From Bacteroidota bacterium (GTDB lineage: Bacteria; Bacteroidota; Bacteroidia; Chitinophagales; Chitinophagaceae), in the NCBI GenBank assembly GCA_947461985.1, contig CANHNT010000079.1:1-8213 (forward strand): a stretch of 8,213 bases of DNA. Direction: 5' to 3'. How positions within the stretch are numbered: position 1 is the stretch's first letter; the number at the start of each line of letters is the position of its first letter. Shown here piece by piece: positions 1 through 5,403 of this stretch. The notes beneath the pieces were generated by a model, which made no database searches, had not been told where the DNA came from, and saw nothing but the letters and a program-made list of their open reading frames with translations. Both the position numbers and the translations under genes were made by a program.

Positions 1-483
1 AATTCCAAGACTTACTAAAGCATTTAACGCATCATTTTCGATATTATTGTGTGCAATGGGCTGAAAAGTTTCCCCAATTTTACTTTTTGTTACTTTATCT
101 TTTAATTCTAAGATTAATCTCTTGGCCGATTTGGCTCCAATTCCTTTTATTCGCTCCAACGTTTTTTCGTCGTCATTGGCGATGGCATTGCTTATCTCAT
201 CTGGTTTCATGCTCGAAAGCATCATTCTTGCAGTAGAAGCACCCACTCCACTGACTGAAATTAATAACAAAAACATATTTCTTTCTGTTTCTTCAAAAAA
301 ACCGAATAAAGAGTGCCCATCTTCTTTAATTTGAAGATGCGTTAATAATTGACCTTGCGTTAACGTTTGTATTTCAGAATATGTATTTAAACTGATGTTG
401 ATTTCGTAACCAACCCCATTTACATCCATCCAAACAAAAGCTGGAGTCTTTTTTACATATTTGCCTTGTAAGAATACTATCAT
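1..483 (-). CDS. ruvA: Holliday junction branch migration protein RuvA (3' end cut by window)
   Basis: RuvA binds Holliday junctions as a tetramer and loads the RuvB motor for branch migration in recombination and repair. The minus strand reads 161 codons from an ATG at 483-481 to the window edge. Seen in order: an OB-fold domain I (about residues 1-62, starting MIVFLQGKYV, with VNGVGYEI at 21-28); a first helix-hairpin-helix at about 72-89 (LISVSGVGASTARMML); a second at about 109-127 (LERIKGIGAKSAKRLI); and a linker leading into the RuvB-binding domain III (DALNALVSLGI at 151-161). RuvA proteins are usually about 190-200 residues, so roughly 30-40 residues lie beyond the window. It is divergent from the nuo cluster. 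A promoter-like sequence lies just upstream, leaving almost no leader. Family assignment is secure. In many Flavobacteriia the gene after ruvA is the gliding/secretion gene sprA, but that lies outside this window. Confidence 0.96.
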   Translation of the reverse strand, partial: MIVFLQGKYVKKTPAFVWMDVNGVGYEINISLNTYSEIQTLTQGQLLTHLQIKEDGHSLFGFFEETERNMFLLLISVSGVGASTARMMLSSMKPDEISNAIANDDEKTLERIKGIGAKSAKRLILELKDKVTKSKIGETFQPIAHNNIENDALNALVSLGI

Positions 484-493
484 AATTGATGGA

Positions 494-523
494 CAAATAT
501 AGGGAAATTTACCAATGCGACAA
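494..523 (-). promoter_or_regulatory. Bacteroidota-type promoter for ruvA
   Basis: On the minus strand a perfect -7 box TATATTTG (plus-strand 494-501) lies 19 bp downstream of a TTG (plus-strand CAA at 521-523). This fits the known Bacteroidota consensus TTG/TTTG, about 17-23 bp, TAnnTTTG. The box ends only 10 nt before the ruvA ATG, so transcription should start within a few bases of the start codon. Confidence 0.6.
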
Positions 524-748
524 CTTGCCAATTTTATCAGTGATTTGTTAATTCGATTTAGAAGAAATAAAAAATAAAAGTATACATATTCAAAAATAAT
601 TTTGTGTAAAAATATTTTTGGCTAGCAAAAATTGATATAGTTATAAGCAAAACAATGAAAATGGTTTAGCTCCCACCATAGACTTTAAATTTGAATAACT
701 TGAAACCATCAAGTAACTTTCGAGTATCAATATTTATTATTAATAATC

Positions 749-780
749 TTTGAAAGTTGTGTTTTTGTAACCTATTTTTG
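749..780 (+). promoter_or_regulatory. Bacteroidota-type promoter for the nuo cluster
   Basis: A -33 TTTG at 749-752 and a perfect -7 box TATTTTTG at 773-780 are separated by 20 bp, matching the Bacteroidota sigma consensus. Transcription would begin at about 784-788, giving a leader of roughly 12-16 nt before the nuoA ATG at 800. No Shine-Dalgarno sequence is visible in this leader. Confidence 0.7.
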
Positions 781-799
781 TGCATTATAATTGTAAACA

Positions 800-1183
800 A
801 TGACTTTATTAGAAATAACGAACAATTCATCTGCCTACGCACCCATTTTGATTCAACTTTCGTTGGCCGTTGGCTTGGTTGTGGTGATGATGGGCGCTAC
901 ACATTTATTAGGACCAAAAAGAAAAACAACAGATAAACTTGAAAATTTTGAGTGTGGTATTGAGCAAGAAGGAAACGCTCGTCAACCATTATCTGTAAAG
1001 TATTTTTTAGTAGCCATTCTTTTTGTATTATTCGATGTGGAGGTCATTTTCTTTTATCCTTATGCAATGAATTTCAGGGCTTTAGGTTGGGATGGATTTA
1101 TTGCAGTAGTTATGTTTGTCGCCTTTTTTATTTTAGGATTTATTTATATCATCAAAAAAGGTGCTTTGCAGTGGGAAGATTAA
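800..1183 (+). CDS. nuoA: NADH-quinone oxidoreductase subunit A
   Basis: NuoA (ND3 homologue) is a small membrane subunit of respiratory complex I. It sits where the peripheral arm joins the membrane arm, near the quinone entry. The 127-residue protein shows three hydrophobic helices at about 14-37, 67-88 and 99-118. Between helices 1 and 2 is the long loop with the conserved Glu-Cys-Gly at 51-53, which corresponds to the ND3 switch-loop cysteine. Helix 2 carries the acidic pair D79 and E81 (LFDVEVIF), a family hallmark, followed by FFYPYA. Length is normal for NuoA. The ATG at 800 follows the promoter closely and is the first Met of the frame. It is the first gene of the nuo cluster; nuoB follows after an 88-bp gap. 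Confidence 0.97.
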   Translation: MTLLEITNNSSAYAPILIQLSLAVGLVVVMMGATHLLGPKRKTTDKLENFECGIEQEGNARQPLSVKYFLVAILFVLFDVEVIFFYPYAMNFRALGWDGFIAVVMFVAFFILGFIYIIKKGALQWED

Positions 1184-1233
1184 AAGAATGTTGAACTAAT
1201 CATTTGATTATAAAAAACCTTAACGATAAAATT

Positions 1234-1263
1234 TAAACACCTAAACAACCTAAACTTCTAAAC
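1234..1263 (+). repeat. Four spaced TAAAC direct repeats upstream of nuoB
   Basis: TAAAC occurs at 1234, 1242, 1251 and 1259, so the period is 8-9 bp, and the array runs straight into the A-tract before the nuoB ATG. The array is short and low in complexity. It may be only an unstructured A-rich leader that helps ribosome access. Confidence 0.5.
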
Positions 1264-1271
1264 AAAAAAAA

Positions 1272-1832
1272 ATGAGACCCGTTACACATAACACAAAAAT
1301 AAAAACAGTTGAAGCTCCCAAGGGCTTTTCAGGTGAAGGTTTTTTTACGACTAAATTAACTGAAGCGGTAGGTTTAGCCCGTGCCAATTCAATGTGGCCT
1401 TTGCCATTTGCAACGTCGTGTTGTGGAATTGAATTTATGGCTACAATGGCTGCCCACTATGATTTAGCCCGTTTTGGTGCTGAACGTTTAAGTTTTTCAC
1501 CTCGTCAATGCGATTTAATTATGGTCATGGGAACAATTTCTAAAAAAATGGCACCTATTTTACGTCAAGTATATTTACAAATGGCCGAACCTCGTTGGGT
1601 AATGGCTGTTGGTGCTTGTGCTTCAAGTGGAGGTATTTTTGATAGTTACTCTGTATTGCAAGGCATTGATCAAGTAATTCCAGTGGATGTATATGTGCCT
1701 GGTTGCCCTCCAAGACCAGAAGCTATTATTGATGGATTTATGAGAATTCAAGATTTAGTGAAAACAGAAAGCCTTAGACGCAGAGAAAGCGATGAATACA
1801 AAGCTTTATTAAATGGATATGGGATTCAATAA
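1272..1832 (+). CDS. nuoB: NADH-quinone oxidoreductase subunit B
   Basis: NuoB (PSST homologue) carries the terminal iron-sulfur cluster N2, which hands electrons to quinone at the NuoB-NuoD interface. The 186-residue protein has the N2 ligand pattern: tandem C50-C51 (ATSCCGIEFMA), C116 (VGACASSGG) and C145 (VPGCPPRPEA). The ligand spacings, 65 and 29 residues, are the same as in the Thermus Nqo6 subunit (C45/C46, C111, C140). R/F-rich motifs such as DLARFGAERLSFSPRQ (about 64-79) are also typical. The N-terminal ~20 residues are variable. The ATG at 1272 is preceded by an A-tract rather than a Shine-Dalgarno sequence, as is common in Bacteroidota. It lies between nuoA (88-bp gap) and nuoC (96-bp gap). 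Confidence 0.98.
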   Translation: MRPVTHNTKIKTVEAPKGFSGEGFFTTKLTEAVGLARANSMWPLPFATSCCGIEFMATMAAHYDLARFGAERLSFSPRQCDLIMVMGTISKKMAPILRQVYLQMAEPRWVMAVGACASSGGIFDSYSVLQGIDQVIPVDVYVPGCPPRPEAIIDGFMRIQDLVKTESLRRRESDEYKALLNGYGIQ

Positions 1833-1850
1833 AATCAATTAAACAATAAG

Positions 1851-1920
1851 TTGATTTGATAATTTGATAATTAAAAATCGTTGTGCTTCTTTGATACGAT
1901 GTGTCTTTGTGGCAAAAAAT
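1851..1920 (+). repeat. Repeat-like spacer between nuoB and nuoC
   Basis: The 96-bp gap contains a tandem TTTGATAA at 1855-1862 and 1863-1870. It also holds a stretch at about 1886-1920 ending TGTCTTTGTGGCAAAAAAT. From memory, both resemble short dispersed sequences seen between genes in Bacteroidota genomes. I cannot confirm other copies from this window alone. Confidence 0.35.
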
Positions 1921-1928
1921 TATAAATA

Positions 1929-2426
1929 ATGACAAACGAAGAAATAAAACAAAAACTGACAGATAAATTTGGAGAATTGGTTTACCATTTTGAAGAGCCT
2001 TATGGAATGTTGACGTTTGAAACAGAAACCAATAACAACCTTAAAGTAATGACTTTTTTAAATGATGATGCTGATTTAGCATTTACTTTTTTAAATGATT
2101 TAACAGCTGTTCATTATCCTGATAATAAAGGAAAAGAATTAGCTGTGGTTTATATGTTGCAAAACATAAAAAAATCCATTCGAATTCGATTAAAAGTATT
2201 TACCGACATACAAAAACCTGACGTTTTTACGGCATCCAATTTGTATTCAACAGCCAATTGGCTTGAACGAGAGGCGTATGATTTTTTTGGAGTCAACTTT
2301 GTTGGTCATCCTAACTTAATCCGAATTATGAATGTGGATGAAATGGATTATCATCCGTTAAGAAAAGAATATCCTTTAGAAGAGCAAACAAGAACAGATA
2401 AAGATGATGCAATGTTTGGGAGGTAG
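1929..2426 (+). CDS. nuoC: NADH-quinone oxidoreductase subunit C
   Basis: NuoC (30-kDa subunit) is a peripheral-arm scaffold protein of complex I that packs against NuoD. The 165-residue protein carries the family signature ERExYD-FFG at 113-121, followed by GHPNL at 126-130 and the C-terminal HPLRKEYPLEE at 142-152. It has no metal-binding cysteines, as expected. Here nuoC is a separate gene, unlike the nuoCD fusions of E. coli and of Bacteroides, which is one reason to favour a flavobacterial host. The ATG at 1929 is the first Met of the frame and gives a normal-sized protein. The TAG stop at 2424-2426 abuts the left arm of an inverted repeat. Confidence 0.97.
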   Translation: MTNEEIKQKLTDKFGELVYHFEEPYGMLTFETETNNNLKVMTFLNDDADLAFTFLNDLTAVHYPDNKGKELAVVYMLQNIKKSIRIRLKVFTDIQKPDVFTASNLYSTANWLEREAYDFFGVNFVGHPNLIRIMNVDEMDYHPLRKEYPLEEQTRTDKDDAMFGR

Positions 2427-2427
2427 T

Positions 2428-2529
2428 CTCCTTGCCCTCCAAAAGAGGGTTCTATAAAACTCGAAAAATAAAATGACAACAATAATATTATTATAAACTT
2501 TTAAATACCCTCCTTTGGAGGGAAGGGAG
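2428..2529. repeat. Paired inverted palindromic repeats between nuoC and nuoD
   Basis: Two 23-bp arms, 2428-2450 and 2507-2529, are reverse complements with 20 of 23 matches, separated by 56 bp of A+T-rich DNA. Each arm is itself a hairpin. The left can fold CCCTC/GAGGG (2435-2439 with 2445-2449). The right folds CCCTCC-TTT-GGAGGG perfectly (2508-2522). The layout resembles REP/BIME-type palindromic elements, and similar CCCTCC-TTT-GGAGGG units are, to my recollection, common between genes in Bacteroidota. Neither arm is followed by a T-tract, so this is not a standard terminator. The right arm's GGAGG ends 3 nt before the nuoD ATG. Confidence 0.75.
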
Positions 2530-2533
2530 GCAC

Positions 2534-3745
2534 ATGAAACAAAATATACAATTACCTGAAGGTTCGATGGAGAAACAAACCACCACCCTCAATTTAGGTC
2601 CTACCCATCCAGCAACACATGGTGTTTTTCAAAACATTTTGGAGATGGATGGTGAGCGAATTATGGATGCTGTTCCAACCATCGGTTTTATTCACAGAGC
2701 ATTTGAAAAAATTGCTGAACACAGAGCTTATTATCAAATTACACCATTAACAGATCGATTAAATTATTGTTCGTCACCCATTAACAATATGGGTTGGCAC
2801 ATGACTGTTGAAAAACTTATTGGAGCAAAATTGCCAAAACGGGTTGAGTATTTACGCGTAATTATAATGGAACTCTCTCGTATTGCAGATCACTTAGTTT
2901 GCAACTCTGTAATTGGAGTAGATACGGGTGCCTTCACAGGTTTTATTTATGTATTTGAATTTAGAGAAAAAATATATGAAATATTTGAAGAAGTTTGCGG
3001 ATCTCGTTTAACGACCAACATTGGTCGAATAGGTGGTTTTGAACGCAATTTTACAGATTTAGCATTTCAACGAATTACTGCCTTTTTAAAAGAATTTCCT
3101 AAAGCAATGAAGGAATTTGAAACCCTATTTACTCGTAACCGTATTTTTATGGAGCGAACCATGGGTGTTGGCGGCATTGATGCGGATAGAGCTTTAAATT
3201 ATGGTTTTACAGGTCCTAATTTAAGAGCAACTGGCATAGATTATGATGTTCGAGTGGCACATCCTTACAGCAGTTACGAAGATTTTACATTTACCGTACC
3301 TATTGGTACAACCGGCGATGTGTATGATAGATATTTAGTACGCAATGAAGAAATTTGGCAAAGTTTAAGCATTATTGAACAAGCAATGGATAAAATAAAA
3401 GACTTAGATCCATCGGTTTTTCATGCTGATATTCCTGACTTTTATTTACCAGAAAAAGCAGATGTATATACTAAAATGGAAGCCCTCATTTATCATTTTA
3501 AAATTGTGATGGGTGAAACCGAAATTCCAGTAGGTGAAGTTTATCATTCCGTTGAAGGAGGAAATGGAGAACTTGGCTTTTACTTATTAAGCGATGGTGG
3601 ACGAACTCCTTATCGTTTACATTTTAGAAGACCATGCTTTATTTATTACCAAGCATATCCTGAAATTGTAAAAGGAATGATGTTGAGCGATGCCGTTGTA
3701 ACGATGAGTAGCTTAAACTTAATTGCAGGAGAAATAGATGCATAA
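2534..3745 (+). CDS. nuoD: NADH-quinone oxidoreductase subunit D
   Basis: NuoD (49-kDa subunit) is a former hydrogenase large subunit that forms the quinone-reduction pocket with NuoB. The 403-residue protein begins its conserved core at LNLGPTHPATHG (19-30). The quinone-site His is H29 and the Tyr is Y78 (TDRLNYCSS). Their 49-residue spacing equals that of Thermus Nqo4 His38/Tyr87. Other family blocks seen are IGFIHRAFEKIAEHR (50-64), ELSRIADHLV (113-122), RIGGFERNF (165-173), GVGGIDADRALNYG (211-224) and RPCFI (366-370). The usual hydrogenase metal-binding cysteines are absent, as in all NuoD. The last residue is Ala, where most family members end in Arg. The ATG at 2534 is favoured over the internal ATG at 2567 because GGAGG precedes it, but both keep the full conserved core. 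Confidence 0.97.
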   Translation: MKQNIQLPEGSMEKQTTTLNLGPTHPATHGVFQNILEMDGERIMDAVPTIGFIHRAFEKIAEHRAYYQITPLTDRLNYCSSPINNMGWHMTVEKLIGAKLPKRVEYLRVIIMELSRIADHLVCNSVIGVDTGAFTGFIYVFEFREKIYEIFEEVCGSRLTTNIGRIGGFERNFTDLAFQRITAFLKEFPKAMKEFETLFTRNRIFMERTMGVGGIDADRALNYGFTGPNLRATGIDYDVRVAHPYSSYEDFTFTVPIGTTGDVYDRYLVRNEEIWQSLSIIEQAMDKIKDLDPSVFHADIPDFYLPEKADVYTKMEALIYHFKIVMGETEIPVGEVYHSVEGGNGELGFYLLSDGGRTPYRLHFRRPCFIYYQAYPEIVKGMMLSDAVVTMSSLNLIAGEIDA

Positions 3746-3809
3746 TACCAAGTGGTCAGTTAACAATATGAACACAGAGATTCATTAGCGAAAATTCAAA
3801 ATTAATAAC

Positions 3810-4295
3810 ATGTTTAGTCAAGAAATAATTAATAAAATAAACGAATTAAGTAGTCATTATCCTGAAGGGAAACAAAAAAGTGCGCTCATTCCAGTGCTTC
3901 ATTTAATTCAAGAAACGGGAAATCTTTCCTTAACGATTGAGCAAATGGATGCAGTAGCTGCCATTTTAAAAATAACGCCAATAGAAGTATATGAAGTAGC
4001 TACATTTTACACCATGTTTCATTTGAAACCAGTAGGAAAATATGTATTAGAAGTTTGTCAGACGGGACCTTGCATGCTTAATGGCAGTGACCAAATAATT
4101 GATTATATCAAACAAAAACTAAACATCGAAAATGGTGAAACGACAACTGATGGAGTGTTTACTTTAAAAACGGTAGAGTGTTTAGGTGCTTGTGGATATG
4201 CTCCTATGATGCAGTTGGGCAAACATTACAAAGAGTTTTTAACTCCAGAAAAAATGGATGCTATTTTAGAAGATTGCAGAGACGCAATTAAATAG
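3810..4295 (+). CDS. nuoE: NADH-quinone oxidoreductase subunit E
   Basis: NuoE (24-kDa subunit) is a thioredoxin-fold protein that binds the off-path [2Fe-2S] cluster N1a next to the NuoF flavin in the NADH-oxidising module. The 161-residue protein has an N-terminal helical region (with PIEVYEVATFYTMF at 57-70) and the four cluster ligands C83, C88, C124 and C128, in VCQTGPC and ECLGACG. Length and motifs are normal. The ATG at 3810 lies 64 bp after nuoD. No nuoF follows, although NuoE is not known to act without a NuoF-type partner. The TAG at 4293-4295 overlaps the end of the convergent gene by 8 bp, leaving no space for a terminator. Confidence 0.97.
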   Translation: MFSQEIINKINELSSHYPEGKQKSALIPVLHLIQETGNLSLTIEQMDAVAAILKITPIEVYEVATFYTMFHLKPVGKYVLEVCQTGPCMLNGSDQIIDYIKQKLNIENGETTTDGVFTLKTVECLGACGYAPMMQLGKHYKEFLTPEKMDAILEDCRDAIK

Positions 4296-4881
4296 CTGAT
4301 TTGGTTTTAGTAACCACAAATTGATAGCCAATATATTCAAGCGGTGTCATTTTCTTTTCTTTGATAACTGATTTATAGAACGATTTTTTTACCGTGCTTT
4401 TGAGTAATTTTTGATAAATCAGTATGATGTTTTCGGTGGATTTCCCACCCCATAGCTCTACCTCTTTTTTACTTTTAATATCAACCAATGCGATTTTACA
4501 AAATTTATCAATTTTAATAGAATGCATGTTAAAAATGTATCTTTCTACGTAAAATAAAAAAAGCCATCGGATATCCCTTACTCGATAAAATTCTTCAACA
4601 TGATATCTAAAGTGATCTGGCTCTATCAAATTCATGAATTTATCCTCAAAACAAAAAAGTATTTTATAAAATGTAGAGGTGTTATCATAATTTACAAATG
4701 AATAATAACCATCTTTTAAAAATTTCAGGGTGTCGTTTACAGTATATTTTTCACAGTATTCTACGTTATCAACAAACTGCGTTCTGAATGAATCTACATT
4801 CGTTAACCGCTCACCTCCAAATGATTTATTGGCAACTGAACAGTATAAAAAAACAATAACAACTTTTAAAAAATATCTCAC
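4288..4881 (-). CDS. Hypothetical probably exported protein, 197 aa
   Basis: I do not recognise this protein. The N-terminus MRYFLK-VVIVFLYCSVA followed by NKSFGGE looks like a signal peptide with possible cleavage near residues 22-24, which suggests a periplasmic or outer-membrane-facing product. C14 is not in a clear lipobox. The mature part is rich in aromatic and charged residues (for example HFRYHVEEFYRVRDIRWLFL at about 91-110), with scattered cysteines and no motif I can name. The start must be GTG at 4881-4879: the next in-frame Met is near residue 83 and an in-frame TGA lies 5 codons upstream. A perfect -7 promoter box 13 nt upstream supports a real gene. It is a single-gene unit inserted between nuoE and tRNA-Ala, where nuoF would be expected, and may be lineage-specific. 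Confidence 0.75.
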   Translation of the reverse strand: MRYFLKVVIVFLYCSVANKSFGGERLTNVDSFRTQFVDNVEYCEKYTVNDTLKFLKDGYYSFVNYDNTSTFYKILFCFEDKFMNLIEPDHFRYHVEEFYRVRDIRWLFLFYVERYIFNMHSIKIDKFCKIALVDIKSKKEVELWGGKSTENIILIYQKLLKSTVKKSFYKSVIKEKKMTPLEYIGYQFVVTKTKSAI

Positions 4882-4894
4882 AAAAAATAAAAGT

Positions 4895-4927
4895 CAAATT
4901 TAGAACATAAATTGTTAAAAAAATCAA
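4895..4927 (-). promoter_or_regulatory. Bacteroidota-type promoter for the exported-protein gene
   Basis: On the minus strand a perfect -7 box TAAATTTG (plus 4895-4902) lies 22 bp downstream of a TTG (plus-strand CAA at 4925-4927). The box ends 13 nt before the GTG start at 4881, giving a leader of roughly 5-9 nt. It supports both the reality of the orphan gene and the GTG start. Confidence 0.6.
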
Positions 4928-5073
4928 CTACTTATACTAATTTTTGATTACTCTAATTGAATGCTAAAATTATACATATTATTGTAAACAGCAATTGTTT
5001 TATTTTATGTGTTTTTGTTCAACATGGAATAAAGGAAAACTTTGAAAAAGTACAATTAACGAAATAGTTTGAG

Positions 5074-5146
5074 TGGAGAATACCGGATTCGAACCGGTTA
5101 CCTCTTCACTGCCAGCGAAGCGCTCTACCAAGTGAGCTAATTCCCC
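5074..5146 (-). tRNA. tRNA-Ala (anticodon GGC)
   Basis: The 73-nt minus-strand sequence folds as a complete cloverleaf. The acceptor stem GGGGAAT pairs with ATTCTCC, the D arm is GCTC/GAGC, the anticodon stem is CTTCG/TGAAG with loop CTGGCAG, and the T arm is ACCGG-TTCGAAT-CCGGT. The anticodon GGC reads Ala codons GCC and GCU. The acceptor contains the G3-U70 wobble pair, the known identity element of alanyl-tRNA synthetase. The discriminator base is A, and CCA is not encoded. A -7 promoter box lies 35 nt upstream at 5182-5189. Confidence 0.97.
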
Positions 5147-5181
5147 ATTTAAAAAATGTTTAATTTTTTATGATTAATAGA

Positions 5182-5189
5182 CAAATATA
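5182..5189 (-). promoter_or_regulatory. -7 box for tRNA-Ala
   Basis: The minus strand reads TATATTTG, identical to the ruvA -7 box and a perfect TAnnTTTG. I could not find a TTG at the usual -33 distance, so only half the promoter is recognisable. It would give a precursor leader of about 28-32 nt before the mature tRNA 5' end at 5146. Confidence 0.5.
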
Positions 5190-5222
5190 GTTGTAAATTA
5201 TTAATTTGGTAATGTATTTTTG
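5190..5222 (+). promoter_or_regulatory. Promoter for the 58-aa membrane protein gene
   Basis: GTTG at 5190-5193 and a perfect -7 box TATTTTTG at 5215-5222 are separated by 21 bp. The box ends 4 nt before the ATG at 5227, so the transcript is predicted to begin at or next to the start codon. The -33 element directly abuts the tRNA-Ala -7 box on the other strand, making a back-to-back divergent promoter. Confidence 0.6.
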
Positions 5223-5226
5223 AAAG

Positions 5227-5403
5227 ATGAAACAACCCTCTTTTTTCAATCAAATATTACAATATCTTTTTATTAAAAAGAAAGATGCCAATGCACCCAA
5301 CGCGATGGATATTAAATTTATGCATGGCATGAATCGAATTTCAATTTTCATGTTCTTATTTGCGATGATCGTGCTTATTTATCGATTATTTTTTAAGCGC
5401 TAG
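5227..5403 (+). CDS. Small single-pass membrane protein, 58 aa (DUF6728-like)
   Basis: This short frame encodes MKQPSFFNQI..., an N-terminal half rich in Lys and Asn, then MDIKFMHGMNRISI at 27-40 and one transmembrane helix at about 38-55, ending FFKR. The MHGxNRIS block followed by a single helix matches, from memory, a small conserved family in Bacteroidota annotated DUF6728; the function is unknown. The product should be an inner-membrane protein with a cytosolic positively charged N-terminus or short C-terminal tail; orientation is uncertain. A good promoter immediately upstream supports expression, possibly leaderless. Its 3' end overlaps the convergent lpxB gene by 18 bp (5386-5403). 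I am fairly sure it is a gene because of motif, promoter and start position, and less sure of the family name. Confidence 0.8.
   Translation: MKQPSFFNQILQYLFIKKKDANAPNAMDIKFMHGMNRISIFMFLFAMIVLIYRLFFKR

Larger units (their letters stand above)
484..799. other. Divergent spacer between ruvA and nuoA
   Basis: This 316-bp A+T-rich gap separates two divergently transcribed units. It contains the ruvA promoter near its left end and the nuoA promoter near its right end. In between are two short inverted repeats: ATGGT/ACCAT (661-665 with 675-679) and ACTTGA/TCAAGT (698-703 with 709-714). A further isolated -7-like box TATTTTTG at 613-620 has no partner at the right distance. I found no convincing small gene; the ATG at about 655 meets a stop after four codons. 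Confidence 0.7.

Noticed and set aside
51..334. Two short plus-strand frames within the first 334 bases
   Set aside because: They lie antisense to ruvA, whose minus-strand frame has clear helix-hairpin-helix motifs; no promoter or recognisable product.
613..620. Additional promoter box TATTTTTG in the ruvA-nuoA spacer
   Set aside because: No TTG or TTTG at 17-23 bp upstream; the better-placed pair at 749-780 explains nuoA.
2428..2529. Rho-independent terminator after nuoC
   Set aside because: The hairpins are G/C-rich but are not followed by a T-tract, and nuoD, co-oriented and part of the same complex, has no visible promoter of its own.
4296..5146. Integrated element using tRNA-Ala as attachment site
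   Set aside because: The orphan gene lies on the tRNA 3' side, but I see no second copy of the tRNA 3' end (for example GGTTCGAATCC) between 4296 and 5073 and no integrase.
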